DNA of 64,000 bases from Streptomyces sp. DT2A-34 (GCF_030499515.1 NZ_JASTWJ010000001.1:1426001-1490000); one strand, 5' to 3'; shown: positions 17,907-28,371, counted from the first letter of the stretch. Notes: a model not told the origin generated them from the sequence alone. Translations and numbers: made by a program.

Positions 17907-19747
17907 GCGGCGGTGCGGCTGCGGGCGGCACCACGGTCGCGCAGGACAGGCCGCTGGAGCCCGCCCGCGAGGACAGGTCGACCCGCGCGGCGGTGGTCAC
18001 GTTGTTCCGGCTCACCGCCGGGCACCGGGCCGCCGTCACCATGGCCGGCCTGCTGACGCTGGCCGGCTCCGCCCTGGGGCTGGCCCAGCCGCTGGTGGCC
18101 CGGCACGCGGTGGACGCGAGCGGGCGCGGACAGGTCGCCTGGCCGCTGCTGGCGCTCCTCGGCGCGCTGTTCCTCGTCGAAGCGGCGATCGGCTCGGCGG
18201 GACGCTACCTGCTGGAGCGGATGGGCGAGGGCGTCGTACGCCAACTCCGGACGGACCTGGTGGGGCGTCTGCTCCGGCTGGAGATGCGGGAGTACGAGCG
18301 GCACCGGGGCGGCGACCTCATCTCCCGGGTCACCACCGACACCACCCTGCTGCGCGAGGTCGTCTCGCAGGCCCTCGTCGACCTGGTGACCGGAAGCCTC
18401 GTCGCCGCCGGGGCGCTGGTCCTGATGCTGTGGCTCGACCCGCTGCTGCTGCTTCTGGTGGCGCTCACCGTGGCCGTCGCGGCCGCCGTGGTCTCCTCGC
18501 TGCTCCAGGGCATCCGGCGCGCCTCCGAGCGCATGCAGGACTCCGTCGGTGCCGTCGCCGCGGATCTGGAACGGGCCCTGGGCGCCCTGCCCATGGTCCG
18601 GGTGCACCGCGCCGAGGACCGCGAGGCGGCACGCATCGGGGCACGGGTCGAGGAGGCCTACGACGCGGGAGTACGCACCGCGAAGCTCGCCTCCGTCATG
18701 AGCCCCGCCGTCGAACTCGCCGTCCAGGGCTCCTTCCTCGTCGTCCTGGTCGTCGGGGGCCTGCGCGTCGGCGGACACGCCGGCTCCCTCGGAGACCTCG
18801 TCGCGTTCCTGCTGTACGCCTCCTACCTGGTCCTGCCGCTGTCCTCCGTGTTCCACGCGGTGGGCCTCATCCAGCGCGGCATGGGCGCCTACCGGCGCGT
18901 CGACCAGGCGCTGCGCCTTCCCGTGGAACGCACGGGGCCGTCGGTCGCGCGGGCCCGGCCCCGGCCCGTACCGTCCGTCCCCGCCGACCGGGCGGCGCTC
19001 GCGCTGCACGACGTACGGTTCGGCTACGACCCCGCCCGGCCGGTGCTGTCCGGCGTGTCCTTCACCGTCCCCCACCGCCGGCACGTGGCCCTGGTGGGCC
19101 CCTCGGGAGCCGGCAAGAGCACCGTCTTCGCACTGGTGGCGGGGTTCTACGAGCCGGACGCGGGAGCCGTCCTGTTCGACGGCCGGCCCGCCGCGGAACT
19201 CGGCCGTGACGCCTGCCGCCGGCGCATCGCCGTGGTGGACCAGAACACCCACGTCGTCCACGGCACCCTCCGGGAGAACATCACCTACGCCGTGCCCGAC
19301 GCCCCGGAGGCGGAGGTCCGGCGGGTCCTCGCGCTGGCCCGGCTCGAGGAGCTGGTCGACCGGCTGCCCGGCGGTCTGGACACCGTCATCGGTGAACGCG
19401 GCGGCACCCTCTCGGGCGGCGAACGCCAACGCGTCGCCCTGGCCCGGGCCCTGCTCGCCCGCCCCGCGCTGCTCCTGCTGGACGAGCCCACCTCCCACCT
19501 CGACGCGATCAACGAAGCGGCACTGACGACGGCGATGAAGGACGTCGCCCAGGAATGCGCCCTGCTGGTCATCGCCCACCGCCTGTCCACCGTGCGGCAC
19601 GCCGACCACATCGTCGTGCTCCACCAGGGCCGTACCGCCGCCTGCGGACGCCACGAGGACCTGCTGACCGGCAGCCCCCTCTACCGCGATCTGGCCACGA
19701 GCCAGATGCTGCGCCCCGGAGGGCCGCGAGCGATGGGAAGCGGCTGA
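17903..19747 (+). CDS. ABC transporter, lasso peptide export/immunity
   Basis: A 614-residue half-transporter with fused permease and ATPase. Six membrane segments fill about residues 35-330. The nucleotide-binding domain has Walker [10 protein letters not shown], signature [17 protein letters not shown], Walker [13 protein letters not shown] and the H-loop IAHRLST. The gene overlaps the leader peptidase by 4 bp and closes the operon. It most likely exports the mature lasso peptide and so protects the producer. Substrate is inferred from position. Confidence 0.92.
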   Translation: MSGGAAAGGTTVAQDRPLEPAREDRSTRAAVVTLFRLTAGHRAAVTMAGLLTLAGSALGLAQPLVARHAVDASGRGQVAWPLLALLGALFLVEAAIGSAGRYLLERMGEGVVRQLRTDLVGRLLRLEMREYERHRGGDLISRVTTDTTLLREVVSQALVDLVTGSLVAAGALVLMLWLDPLLLLLVALTVAVAAAVVSSLLQGIRRASERMQDSVGAVAADLERALGALPMVRVHRAEDREAARIGARVEEAYDAGVRTAKLASVMSPAVELAVQGSFLVVLVVGGLRVGGHAGSLGDLVAFLLYASYLVLPLSSVFHAVGLIQRGMGAYRRVDQALRLPVERTGPSVARARPRPVPSVPADRAALALHDVRFGYDPARPVLSGVSFTVPHRRHVALVGPSGAGKSTVFALVAGFYEPDAGAVLFDGRPAAELGRDACRRRIAVVDQNTHVVHGTLRENITYAVPDAPEAEVRRVLALARLEELVDRLPGGLDTVIGERGGTLSGGERQRVALARALLARPALLLLDEPTSHLDAINEAALTTAMKDVAQECALLVIAHRLSTVRHADHIVVLHQGRTAACGRHEDLLTGSPLYRDLATSQMLRPGGPRAMGSG

Positions 19748-19887
19748 AGCCCGGGTGTTCCTGCACATGCCCCCTGAGCCAGAACGTGCCATCGTGGCAT
19801 GAGCGTGCCCGACTCGGGTTACCCGGCCCCGGCACGTCGATCAGCGAGGGCGACCCTGCCCGCGCAGGGACGCCGGATGGGAACGCC
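19748..19887 (+). promoter_or_regulatory. Upstream region of the ClpC-like gene
   Basis: An inverted repeat TGCCA-tcg-TGGCA lies near 19787-19799, between the exporter and the ATPase gene. It could be a small operator. It does not match a full HspR or ClgR box that I can recognise. The Clp gene starts at ATG 19888. Confidence 0.25.
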
Positions 19888-22443
19888 ATGACCAGCGGCT
19901 TCAATGGTGGTCCGGAAGACTACGACCCCTTCGGGGAATTCCTCGCCCGCTTCTTCGGCGGACCGCGCCCCGGCCCCCGGCAGATCGACATCGGCCGCCT
20001 GCTCAGTCAGCCGGCCCGGGAGCTGGTGCGGGGCGCCGCCCAGTACGCCGCCGAGCACGGCAGCCGCGACCTGGACACCCAGCACCTGCTGCGCGCCGCG
20101 CTGTCCGCCGAGCCGACCCGGAGTCTGCTCAGCCGGGCCGGCGCGGACCCGGACTCGCTGGCGACGGAGATCGACGAGCGGTCGGGCCCGGCCCAGCACC
20201 CGCCGGGCGAGGCCCCGCCGCCGACGTCGCTCTCCCTCACGCCGGCCGCCAAACGCGCCCTGCTGGACGCGCACGACCTGGCCCGGGCGCGCGGCGCCGG
20301 TTACATCGGCCCGGAGCACGTGCTCAGCGCCCTCGCCGCGAACCCCGACTCCGCGGCGGGGCACATACTCAACGCGGCCCGGTTCGCCCCCTCCGCCGGA
20401 CCGTCCGAATCCTCCGACGCCTCCGATTCCCGGCCCCGCATCGATCAGCGGCCACGCGTCGACACCGGCACGCCCACGCTCGACAAGTACGGCCGCGACC
20501 TCACCGACCTCGCCCGCCGGGGCCGTATCGACCCGGTGATCGGCCGGGACGAGGAGATCGAGCAGACCATCGAGGTGCTCTCCCGGCGCGGCAAGAACAA
20601 CCCGGTGCTGATCGGCGACGCGGGCGTCGGCAAGACCGCGATCGTGGAGGGCCTGGCCCAGCGGATCGCGGACGGCGACGTGCCCGACGTGCTCGGCGGC
20701 CGCCGGGTGATCGCGCTGGATCTGACGGGCGTGGTCGCGGGCACCCGCTACCGGGGCGACTTCGAGGAGCGGCTCAACAACATCGTGGGCGAGATCCGTT
20801 CGCACTCCGACCAACTGATCGTCTTCATCGACGAGTTGCACACGGTCGTGGGCGCCGGAGGCGGCGGCGAGGGCGGGTCCATGGACGCCGGGAACATCCT
20901 CAAGCCCGCCCTGGCCCGCGGCGAGCTGCACGTCGTCGGCGCGACCACCCTGGAGGAGTACCGCAGGATCGAGAAGGACGCGGCGCTCTCCCGCCGCTTC
21001 CAGCCGATCCTCGTCCCCGAGCCGACCACCGCCGACGCGATCGAGATCCTGCGCGGCCTGCGCGACCGCTACGAGGCCCACCACCAGGTCCGCTACACCG
21101 ACGAGGCGCTCGTCGCCGCCGTCGAACTGTCGGACCGCTATCTCACCGACCGCCGCCTGCCGGACAAGGCGATCGACCTGATCGACCAGGCCGGCGCCCG
21201 GGTACGGCTGCGCGCGCGGACGAAGGGCACGGATGTACGGGCCATGGAGCGCGAGGTCGAGCAGCTGTACCGGGACAAGGACCAGGCGGTCGCCGACGAG
21301 CAGTACGAACAGGCGACCCAACTGCGCGACCGTATCGTCGAGTTGAAGCAGCGCATGGCGGACGCGTCCGTCGACGAGGAGGTCGACGAGGGCCAGCACC
21401 TGGAGGTCACCACCGAGGCGATCGCGGAGGTCGTGTCGCGGCAGACCGGCATCCCGGTGAGCAGCCTCACCGAGGAGGAGAAGGACCGGCTGCTCGGCCT
21501 GGAGGAGCACCTGCACGAGCGGGTGATCGGCCAGGACGAGGCGGTGCGCGTCGTCTCCGACGCGGTGCTGCGCTCGCGGGCCGGACTCGCCAGCCCCGAC
21601 CGGCCGATCGGCAGCTTCCTCTTCCTCGGCCCGACCGGTGTCGGCAAGACCGAACTGGCCCGGGCGCTCGCCGAGGCGCTGTTCGGCAGCGAGGAGCGCA
21701 TGGTCCGCCTGGACATGAGCGAGTACCAGGAACGGCACACCGTCAGCCGTCTGATCGGCGCCCCGCCCGGCTATGTGGGCCACGAGGAGGCCGGCCAGCT
21801 CACCGAGGTGGTGCGCCGGCATCCGTACTCGCTGCTCCTGCTCGACGAGGTCGAGAAGGCCCACCCGGACGTCTTCAACATCCTGCTCCAGGTCCTGGAC
21901 GACGGCCGGCTGACCGACTCCCAGGGCCGGACTGTCGACTTCACCAACACGGTCATCGTGATGACCAGCAACCTCGGCTCCGAGGCGATCAGCCGGGGCG
22001 GCACCGGGATCGGGTTCGGCGCGGGTGACGAGGAGGCCGACGAGGAGGCGCGGCGCGAGCGGATCCTGCGGCCGTTGCGCGAGCACTTCCGGCCCGAGTT
22101 CCTCAACCGCATCGACGAGATCGTCGTCTTCCGCCGGCTGACCCACGACCAGTTGGAGCGGATCACCAACCTGCTGCTGGACCAGACCCGTCGGCTGCTC
22201 CGGGCGCAGGGCGTCTCGGTCGAGTTCACCGGCACGGCCGTCGACTGGCTCTCCGAGCGCGGCTACCAGCCCGAGTACGGTGCCCGTCCGCTGCGTCGCA
22301 CCATCCAGAAGGAGGTCGACAACCAGCTCTCCCGGCTGCTCCTGGACGGCCGGATCGGCGAGGGCGGCCGGGTGACGGTGGACGTGCAGGACGGGCGGCT
22401 CGCCTTCCGTACGGAAGAGCTGCCGCCCGCCCCCGAGTTGTGA
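19888..22443 (+). CDS. ClpC-like AAA+ chaperone ATPase
   Basis: An 851-residue Clp/Hsp100 ATPase. It has two Clp N repeats in the first ~170 residues and a first AAA+ module with Walker [11 protein letters not shown] short middle segment holds a UVR-like helix ([17 protein letters not shown]), and a second AAA+ module has Walker [10 protein letters not shown]. The short UVR middle region and the IGF tripeptide (GTGIGFGAG) that contacts ClpP point to the ClpC type and not ClpB, which has a long coiled-coil middle domain. It therefore probably feeds unfolded proteins to ClpP. The C-terminal ~30 residues are short. It is a separate unit from the lasso operon. Confidence 0.88.
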   Translation: MTSGFNGGPEDYDPFGEFLARFFGGPRPGPRQIDIGRLLSQPARELVRGAAQYAAEHGSRDLDTQHLLRAALSAEPTRSLLSRAGADPDSLATEIDERSGPAQHPPGEAPPPTSLSLTPAAKRALLDAHDLARARGAGYIGPEHVLSALAANPDSAAGHILNAARFAPSAGPSESSDASDSRPRIDQRPRVDTGTPTLDKYGRDLTDLARRGRIDPVIGRDEEIEQTIEVLSRRGKNNPVLIGDAGVGKTAIVEGLAQRIADGDVPDVLGGRRVIALDLTGVVAGTRYRGDFEERLNNIVGEIRSHSDQLIVFIDELHTVVGAGGGGEGGSMDAGNILKPALARGELHVVGATTLEEYRRIEKDAALSRRFQPILVPEPTTADAIEILRGLRDRYEAHHQVRYTDEALVAAVELSDRYLTDRRLPDKAIDLIDQAGARVRLRARTKGTDVRAMEREVEQLYRDKDQAVADEQYEQATQLRDRIVELKQRMADASVDEEVDEGQHLEVTTEAIAEVVSRQTGIPVSSLTEEEKDRLLGLEEHLHERVIGQDEAVRVVSDAVLRSRAGLASPDRPIGSFLFLGPTGVGKTELARALAEALFGSEERMVRLDMSEYQERHTVSRLIGAPPGYVGHEEAGQLTEVVRRHPYSLLLLDEVEKAHPDVFNILLQVLDDGRLTDSQGRTVDFTNTVIVMTSNLGSEAISRGGTGIGFGAGDEEADEEARRERILRPLREHFRPEFLNRIDEIVVFRRLTHDQLERITNLLLDQTRRLLRAQGVSVEFTGTAVDWLSERGYQPEYGARPLRRTIQKEVDNQLSRLLLDGRIGEGGRVTVDVQDGRLAFRTEELPPAPEL

Positions 22444-22494
22444 CGCGCCATATGGGGTGACGCCCTATGTGGCGAGGCCCCACGTGATGAGGCG

Positions 22495-24294
22495 CTACGA
22501 CGCGGGCCACACCACCATCGCCGAGCCGCCGCCCCGCCGCACCTTCTCGGCGGCGGCCAGCCACTGCCCGTTCGGCAACCGCTGTACACCGGTCGCCGCG
22601 CCGATCTCGGCGTTCTGCCGGAAGCCGTGCCCGATCGCTTCCAGCTGGGCCTTCAACGGGCTGTTCCACAGGCCCGGTTCGAGCTCGGTGGTGGTCTGGT
22701 TGCGCTGGCTGGCGCGCGGCGCGGCGATCGCGTCGACGAGCGGCAGCCCGCGGTCGAGGAACCCGGTCAGCGTCTGCAGCACGGTCGTGATGATGGTCGC
22801 GCCACCGGGCGAACCGAGCGCCACGACCGGCTTGTTGTGCTGGTCGAGGACGATCGTCGGGGACATCGAGGAGCGCGGTCGCTTGCCCGGGCCCGGCAGG
22901 TTCGGGTCATGGACGTCGGGACTGGCCGGGGTGAAGGAGAAGTCCGTCAGCTCGTTGTTGAGGAGGAAGCCCCGGCCCGGCACCGTGATGCCGCTGCCGC
23001 CGGTCTGCTCGATGGTCAGCGTGTACGAGACGACGTTGCCCCACTTGTCGGCCACCGTGAGGTGGGTGGTGCTGTCGCCCTCGTACGTGGTCGGCGCCGC
23101 CGTGCCACTCGCGTCGCAGGACGCCGGGTCGCGCGGGTCGCCCGGCGCGACCGGGCTGGTCAGCACCGCGTCGTCCTTGATCAGGCACGCCCGCGAGTCG
23201 GCGTACCGCTGCGACAGCAGTTCCTTCGTCGGTACGTCCTCGAAGGCCGGGTCGCCGACCCAGCGCCCGCGGTCGGCGAAGGCGATGCGGCTGGCCTCGA
23301 TGTAGCGGTGCAGGTACTGGACCTCGCTCGCCTTGGACAGGTCCGTGTTCTCCAGGATGTTGAGGGCCTCGCCGACCGTGGTGCCGCCGGAGGAGGAGGG
23401 CGCCATGGAGTAGACGCCGAGACCGCGGTACGAAGTCTTCGTGGGCGCCTGGGACTTGACGCGGTAGGCGGCCAGGTCCTTGGCGGACAGGTCGCCGGGG
23501 CGGGCCTTCCAGCCGGAACCCGGGTCCACGGGCGGGTGGTTGACCGTGTCGACGATGTCCTCGGCGAGGTCGCCCCGGTAGAGCGCGCCGGCGCCGTTCC
23601 TCGCCAACTCCGCGTAGGTGCGGGCGAGATCGGGGTTCTTGAAGGAGGAGCCGACGACCGGAAGCTCCCCGCCTGGCAGGAACAGCTTCGCCGTGTCCGG
23701 GAAGTAGCGGAACCGGGTCTCGTTGGCGGCGGTCTGCGCGCGGAAGGTGTCGTCGACGGTGAAGCCGTCCCGGGCGAGCCGCTCGGCGGGCTTCAGCAGG
23801 GTGCCGAGCCCCCTGCTCCCCCACTTGTCCAGCGCCTTCTGCCAGGTGGCGGGCGTGCCCGGAGTGCCGACGCTCAGTCCGCTGCTGACGACCTCGGCGA
23901 ACGGGATCGCCGCGCCGTTCTCCACGAACAGGTCGGAGTCGGCGGACAGCGGCGCGGTCTCGCGGCCGTCGATGGTCTGCACCGTACGGGACTTGGCGTC
24001 GTAGTAGACGAAGTAGCCGCCTCCGCCGATGCCGGCGGAGTAGGGCTCGGTCACGCCGAGCGCGGCGGCCGTGGCCACGGCCGCGTCGACGGCGTTGCCG
24101 CCCTTCCTCAGGACCTCGATGCCGGCCGCGGAGGCGTCCGCGTCGACGCTCGACACCGCGCCGCCGTAGCCGACGGCGACCGGAACCTTCTGGACTGCCG
24201 TGCTCTGGGCGGCGGGTGGCGCTGCGGCCCCGACCGACACCACGGCGGCCGAGACCGCCAGGACCGACAGTTTCCGCGCGACAGGGCGACGCAT
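22495..24294 (-). CDS. ggt: Secreted gamma-glutamyltransferase
   Basis: A 599-residue N-terminal nucleophile hydrolase that transfers or hydrolyses gamma-glutamyl groups, for example of glutathione, outside the cell. Start at ATG 24294 is fixed by a GGAGG ribosome binding site 6 bp upstream. Residues 1-30 are a Sec signal. The self-cleavage/nucleophile threonine is the first Thr of the TTHLTVAD motif, preceded by GDS. The GSPGGATI motif and PRSSMSP loop typical of the small subunit are present. Length fits the family. It probably stands alone. Confidence 0.93.
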   Translation of the reverse strand: MRRPVARKLSVLAVSAAVVSVGAAAPPAAQSTAVQKVPVAVGYGGAVSSVDADASAAGIEVLRKGGNAVDAAVATAAALGVTEPYSAGIGGGGYFVYYDAKSRTVQTIDGRETAPLSADSDLFVENGAAIPFAEVVSSGLSVGTPGTPATWQKALDKWGSRGLGTLLKPAERLARDGFTVDDTFRAQTAANETRFRYFPDTAKLFLPGGELPVVGSSFKNPDLARTYAELARNGAGALYRGDLAEDIVDTVNHPPVDPGSGWKARPGDLSAKDLAAYRVKSQAPTKTSYRGLGVYSMAPSSSGGTTVGEALNILENTDLSKASEVQYLHRYIEASRIAFADRGRWVGDPAFEDVPTKELLSQRYADSRACLIKDDAVLTSPVAPGDPRDPASCDASGTAAPTTYEGDSTTHLTVADKWGNVVSYTLTIEQTGGSGITVPGRGFLLNNELTDFSFTPASPDVHDPNLPGPGKRPRSSMSPTIVLDQHNKPVVALGSPGGATIITTVLQTLTGFLDRGLPLVDAIAAPRASQRNQTTTELEPGLWNSPLKAQLEAIGHGFRQNAEIGAATGVQRLPNGQWLAAAEKVRRGGGSAMVVWPAS

Positions 24295-24413
24295 CCGCAC
24301 CTCCAGTGAGGGATCGTTCGCGCAGCCTATTCGATCGCCCATGCCCTCGTCAGCCTGGCCTCGCGGGCTTTGCTCGAACACGGGTTTGCGTTCGCCCGCT
24401 ACCATGCGCGCCC

Positions 24414-25172
24414 ATGAATGACGACGTGCGCAACATCGTGCTGGGCGTGGTCGCGGCGGGCATCAGTGCCGCGCTGGGCTGGCTCGCCCGTACCTACCTG
24501 TGGAGGCGGAAGCTCCGCCGCAAGCAGGCCTTCTTCGGGCTGCCCGACAACGCCGAGTCCTTGCTGGTGGTCAACCGCGGCGCCGGCGGGCCCGAGCTGA
24601 CGGTGATGCGCTACGACGTGTTCGCGCTCCTCGAACTCGCCGCCCTCATCAAGGACTGCAACGCCCACGCCCAGATCGTCCCGCACGACGCGGCACGCCA
24701 GGGCTTCGGCGAGCGCACCGAGTTCTGCGTCGGCGGCCCGGCGTCGAACCGCCGCATGACGGCGCACCTGGCCTCGCTGCTGCCCGGGGTGCGGGTGAAC
24801 GTCGACGCCGAACCCGGCCCGGAGCGGGGCGCCCTGCAGGTCGGCTCCGAGCGCTACCGGGTGGAGGTCGGCAAGGAGGAGTACGCGCTGCTCGCCCGGC
24901 TCACCGTCGACCAGAGCCACGGCACCCGCCCCGTCTTCCTCTTCTGCGGCCAGACCGCGATCACCAACCAGGCCGCCACCCGCTACCTCGCCCGCAACCA
25001 CGAGCGGCTCACCCGCAAGCACGGGACCGGGTCCTTCGTCCTGTTGCTGAAGGTGGTCAACTCGCAGGCGTACGGCCCGGATGTCGTGGAGCTGGTCGCG
25101 GACGTCACGCGGGCGGCACAGGCACCACTGCCGACACCGGCGGCTCCTCGTAATAACCACCGGGCCTCCTGA
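24414..25172 (+). CDS. Membrane-anchored hypothetical protein
   Basis: A 252-residue protein starting at ATG 24414 with one N-terminal membrane segment (about residues 7-28, ending in WRRKLRRK, which keeps the rest in the cytoplasm). The soluble domain has alternating strands and helices and a conserved-looking FLFCGQTAITNQAATRYLARN stretch near its end, cited here only in part. I do not recognise the family; similar proteins are widespread in Streptomyces. It is divergent from ggt, with a ~120-bp shared upstream region. Confidence 0.65.
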   Translation: MNDDVRNIVLGVVAAGISAALGWLARTYLWRRKLRRKQAFFGLPDNAESLLVVNRGAGGPELTVMRYDVFALLELAALIKDCNAHAQIVPHDAARQGFGERTEFCVGGPASNRRMTAHLASLLPGVRVNVDAEPGPERGALQVGSERYRVEVGKEEYALLARLTVDQSHGTRPVFLFCGQTAITNQAATRYLARNHERLTRKHGTGSFVLLLKVVNSQAYGPDVVELVADVTRAAQAPLPTPAAPRNNHRAS

Positions 25173-25187
25173 AGTTCATCACATTCC

Positions 25188-25288
25188 AGTAATCGTTACT
25201 GCCACGTAACTTACCGACGGGTTACTTGCGGTAAGGGGCCACGGTTACCGTTCGGTCACTTTGCACTGACACGAGTGAGGAGTGACCC
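25188..25288 (+). promoter_or_regulatory. Promoter region with GTAA/TTAC inverted repeats
   Basis: The upstream region of the secreted hydrolase carries AGTAA-tcg-TTACT (25188-25200) and CTTACCG / CGGTAAG arms (25210-25216 and 25229-25235). Further GTAAC and GTTAC copies lie in between. The cluster of short TTAC elements within 70 bp looks like a multi-site operator. A GTGAGGAGTGA ribosome binding site lies just before the GTG start. Confidence 0.4.
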
Positions 25289-26857
25289 GTGGGACACCAT
25301 CGCAAGGCCCTGCGTACGACCGCCGTAGGTGCCGTCTCCGCGACCCTGATCGCCGGTAGCGCCCTCGGGCTCGCCCCGGCCGCACAGGCGGCCCCGAACA
25401 GCGTCCGCTTCGTCGACATCACCGGCGACGGCGGCACCACCCTCAAGGCGAACGTCATCACGCCCGCCGGCGCCGACGGCAGCCGCCGCTACCCGCTGCT
25501 CGTGCTGCCCACGAGCTGGGGCCTGCCCCAGGTCGAGTACTTCGCGCAGGCACAGAAGCTCGCGGACTCGGGCTATGTCGTGGTCAGTTACAACGTGCGC
25601 GGCTTCTGGCAGTCGGGCGGCGAGATAGAAGTGGCGGGCCCGCCCGACATAGCCGACGCGTCCAGGGTGATCGACTGGGCGCTCGCCAACACGCCGGCCG
25701 ACGCGGGGCACATCGGCATGGCGGGCGTCTCGTACGGCGCCGGCATCAGCCTGCTGACCGCCGCGCACGACAAACGGGTCAGGGCGGTCGCCGCCCTCAG
25801 CGGCTGGGCCGACCTCATCGGCTCGATCTACTCCGGCCGCACCCAACACGTCCAGGCCGGCGCGCTCCTGGACGGCGCGAGCCTGGTCACCGGCCGCCAG
25901 AGCGCCGAACTCCGGCAGATCTTCAACGACTTCTACGCCTCCAACCTGTCCAAGGAACAGGACATGATCAATTGGGGGAAGAAACGTTCGGCCGCTACCT
26001 ATGTGGACCAACTGAACAGCAACGGCGCCGCGGTCATGATGGCCAACGCCTGGGGCGACACGGTCTTCCCGCCCAACCAGTACGCGGACTTCTACGAGAA
26101 GCTGACCGGCCCGAAGCGGCTGGAGTTCCGTCCCGGCGACCACGCCACCCCCGAGATCACCGGCCTGTTCGGCCTGCCCAACGACGTGTGGACGGACACC
26201 GAGCGCTGGTTCGACCACTACCTCAAGGGCGAGGACAACGGCATCGACCGCGAGCTGCCGGTCCAGCTCAAGTCCCGCTCCACGGGCGGCTACGAGGGCT
26301 ATCCGGACTGGAAGTCGGTCGGCGCGACGAACAAGAAGATCGCCCTCGCCGGCACGACCACCATCCACACGAACGTCAACTCGGGCGCGGACGGCGGAGT
26401 CGTCTTCCTGTCCAGCATCCTCGACCAGGTGGCCCAACTGCCCCCGATGGCCTCGATCCCGCTGATCCCCCGGCTCTGGGCGGGCGTCTGGCAGTCCGAG
26501 AAGTACGCCACGGCCCAACGCGTACGCGGCACGGCGAAGGTACACACCACGGTCACCCCGACCAAGGAGAGCGGCACCCTCGTCGCCTACCTCTACGACG
26601 TGGGCCCGCTCGGCCTCGGCAAGCTGGTCAGCAACGCGCCGTACACCTTCCACGGGCGTACGCCCGGAAAGCCGTTCACCGTCGACCTGGAGCTGTACTC
26701 CACGGCCTACGACGTACCGGCAGGGCACCGACTCGCCCTGGTCGTCGACACGGTCGACCCGCTCTACATCGAGCACAACCCGTCCGGCGCGCGGCTGACC
26801 TTCTCCTCACCGGCGAACGACCCGTCGTACGTGTCGATCCCACTGCGCGAGCAGTGA
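25289..26857 (+). CDS. Secreted alpha/beta hydrolase of the S15/CocE peptidase-esterase type
   Basis: A 522-residue exported serine hydrolase. Residues 1-35 are a signal peptide ending in AQA. The catalytic core has the nucleophile elbow GVSYGA with its Ser, and HATPE with the likely catalytic His. An Asp is expected between them (GDTVFPP). A C-terminal beta-sandwich domain (about 370-522) ends in SFSSPANDPSYV-like strands, as in X-Pro dipeptidyl peptidase and cocaine-esterase proteins. It is probably an acyl- or dipeptidyl-hydrolase; the natural substrate is unknown. Confidence 0.85.
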   Translation: MGHHRKALRTTAVGAVSATLIAGSALGLAPAAQAAPNSVRFVDITGDGGTTLKANVITPAGADGSRRYPLLVLPTSWGLPQVEYFAQAQKLADSGYVVVSYNVRGFWQSGGEIEVAGPPDIADASRVIDWALANTPADAGHIGMAGVSYGAGISLLTAAHDKRVRAVAALSGWADLIGSIYSGRTQHVQAGALLDGASLVTGRQSAELRQIFNDFYASNLSKEQDMINWGKKRSAATYVDQLNSNGAAVMMANAWGDTVFPPNQYADFYEKLTGPKRLEFRPGDHATPEITGLFGLPNDVWTDTERWFDHYLKGEDNGIDRELPVQLKSRSTGGYEGYPDWKSVGATNKKIALAGTTTIHTNVNSGADGGVVFLSSILDQVAQLPPMASIPLIPRLWAGVWQSEKYATAQRVRGTAKVHTTVTPTKESGTLVAYLYDVGPLGLGKLVSNAPYTFHGRTPGKPFTVDLELYSTAYDVPAGHRLALVVDTVDPLYIEHNPSGARLTFSSPANDPSYVSIPLREQ

Positions 26858-27066
26858 TCTCCGGCCGGCGCCGGGCGGGTATGGCTCTGTGACTGCTGCC
26901 CCCTGCTGCCCCTGGTCCAGGGGCTGTGGGGGGATCCCCACCCGGCAGCAGCGTCCCTGGTCGTGACCGGGGCCACCGCCACGACCTTGGGGACGGACGG
27001 AACATCGTAGTCGAGGTCGGACACGGCGGGGATTCCGGCGGTGAAATGCGCCGTTCGTCTCGGCAT
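26764..27066 (-). CDS. Uncertain short reading frame downstream of the ABC ATPase
   Basis: A 100-codon frame starting 17 bp after the ABC ATPase stop, with a GGGGAG site 8 bp before its ATG. The first ~45 codons have normal Streptomyces GC3. The rest runs antisense into the 3' end of the hydrolase gene and looks random. It is found where glutamate-binding protein genes normally stand, but no similarity to such a protein is visible. Either a small real protein or chance. Confidence 0.2.
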   Translation of the reverse strand: MPRRTAHFTAGIPAVSDLDYDVPSVPKVVAVAPVTTRDAAAGWGSPHSPWTRGSRGQQSQSHTRPAPAGDHCSRSGIDTYDGSFAGEEKVSRAPDGLCSM

Positions 27067-27082
27067 GGGTGGTACTCCCCGC

Positions 27083-27826
27083 TCAGTGATGGAGGATCTT
27101 CGAGAGGAAGTCCCGGGCGCGCTCGCTGCTGGGGTTGGTGAAGAACTCGTCGGGGCTGCGGTCCTCGACGATGCGGCCGTCGGCCATGAACACGACGCGG
27201 TTGGCGGCCGAGCGGGCGAAGCCCATCTCATGGGTGACGACCACCATCGTCATGCCGTCGCGGGCGAGTTGGCGCATGACCTCGAGAACCTCGTTGATCA
27301 TCTCCGGGTCGAGCGCGGAGGTGGGCTCGTCGAACAGCATCACCTTGGGCCCCATGGCGAGGGCGCGGGCGATGGCGACGCGCTGCTGCTGGCCGCCGGA
27401 GAGCTGCGCCGGGTACTTGTCCGCCTGGTCGGCCACGCCGACGCGGTCGAGGAGTTCACGGGAGCGCCTTTCGGCGTCCTCCTTCTTCTTCCCGCGGACC
27501 TTGACCTGGCCCAGCGAGACGTTCTGCAGGACCGTCTTGTGGGCGAAGAGGTTGAAGGACTGGAAGACCATGCCGACTTCGGCGCGCAGCCGCGCGAGGG
27601 CCTTGCCCTCCTCGGGCAGCGGCTGCCCGTCCAGCAGGATCGTGCCGGACTCGACGGTCTCCAGCCGGTTGATGGCCCGGCACAGGGTCGACTTCCCCGA
27701 GCCCGACGGGCCGATGACGACGACCACCTCCCCCTTGCCGACGGTGAGGTTGATGTCCTGCAGCACATGCAGGTCCCCGAAGTGCTTGTTGACGTCACGC
27801 AGCTCGATCAACGGATCGACAGCCAT
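27083..27826 (-). CDS. gluA: Glutamate/polar amino acid ABC transporter ATPase, orphan
   Basis: A 247-residue ABC ATPase of the polar amino acid importer class. It has Walker A GPSGSGKST, signature LSGGQQQRVAIARALAMGP, Walker B VMLFDEPTSALDPE and the H-loop VVTHEMGF. It resembles GluA of actinobacterial glutamate importers. In other Streptomyces the binding protein and two permease genes follow directly; here the operon stops after this gene. It must therefore work with permeases encoded elsewhere, or the operon has been lost. ATG at 27826. Confidence 0.85.
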   Translation of the reverse strand: MAVDPLIELRDVNKHFGDLHVLQDINLTVGKGEVVVVIGPSGSGKSTLCRAINRLETVESGTILLDGQPLPEEGKALARLRAEVGMVFQSFNLFAHKTVLQNVSLGQVKVRGKKKEDAERRSRELLDRVGVADQADKYPAQLSGGQQQRVAIARALAMGPKVMLFDEPTSALDPEMINEVLEVMRQLARDGMTMVVVTHEMGFARSAANRVVFMADGRIVEDRSPDEFFTNPSSERARDFLSKILHH

Positions 27827-27844
27827 GCCCAGCCCCAGTCCATG

Positions 27845-27960
27845 TCAGCTGTGTAGCGGTAGTCGCAAACTATCCACGCAAAACGGGACTTAGTGAACGA
27901 CACGCATCTTTCAGACAAAAGCCGTATTTATCTCGAATTTATGTAAGTCCCGAGATCAGC
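27845..27960. promoter_or_regulatory. AT-rich promoter region with distant inverted arms
   Basis: This gap is clearly less GC-rich than its surroundings and should hold the promoter of the ABC ATPase gene on the minus strand. Arms GGGACTTA (27885-27892) and TAAGTCCC (27944-27951) are perfect inverse copies 51 bp apart. They may be two operator sites or the base of a folded leader. Confidence 0.35.
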
Positions 27961-27963
27961 GCC

Positions 27964-28371
27964 TTACGCCTCCGCCACTTCCGCGTACAGCTGTGACAGC
28001 TCGGGCACCCCGCTCGCGGCCCACTCCTGCCCCGAGGCCACGACATCGAACTCACGCCCGGAGGCGAGCCGGACGACCGGCTGACCGTCCGGCCGGATCT
28101 TCCACGCGGCTCCGGGCACGGTGCGCACGATGACGGTGCCCAGATACAGACCGGCGTCGTTGCCGAGCCAGGGCAGGACCTCCTCGTCGTCCCGCCAACG
28201 CGGCACCAACTGGTCGACCGCCTCCAACGAGGCCGCGCTGTCGTCGAGTTGGACCCCGGCCCGCGACGCGTGGGAGCGCAGGAGTTCGCACTCGGAAAGG
28301 AGTTCGGCGATGCCCTCGGGGTCAGGAGCCCCGCGCTTCTCGGGCCGGTCGCCCAGAAAAGGGATCTTCAT
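27964..28371 (-). CDS. Conserved hypothetical protein (DUF6278-like)
   Basis: A 135-residue cytoplasmic protein without signal or membrane segments. Its sequence (IAELLSECELLRSHA, LPWLGNDAGLYLGTVIVRTV, PDGQPVVRLASG) matches a small actinobacterial family that I recall as DUF6278, with no known function. It has a well-formed alpha/beta pattern and normal codon use. It lies alone, downstream-facing towards the ABC ATPase gene, with a 130-bp gap between them. Confidence 0.65.
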   Translation of the reverse strand: MKIPFLGDRPEKRGAPDPEGIAELLSECELLRSHASRAGVQLDDSAASLEAVDQLVPRWRDDEEVLPWLGNDAGLYLGTVIVRTVPGAAWKIRPDGQPVVRLASGREFDVVASGQEWAASGVPELSQLYAEVAEA

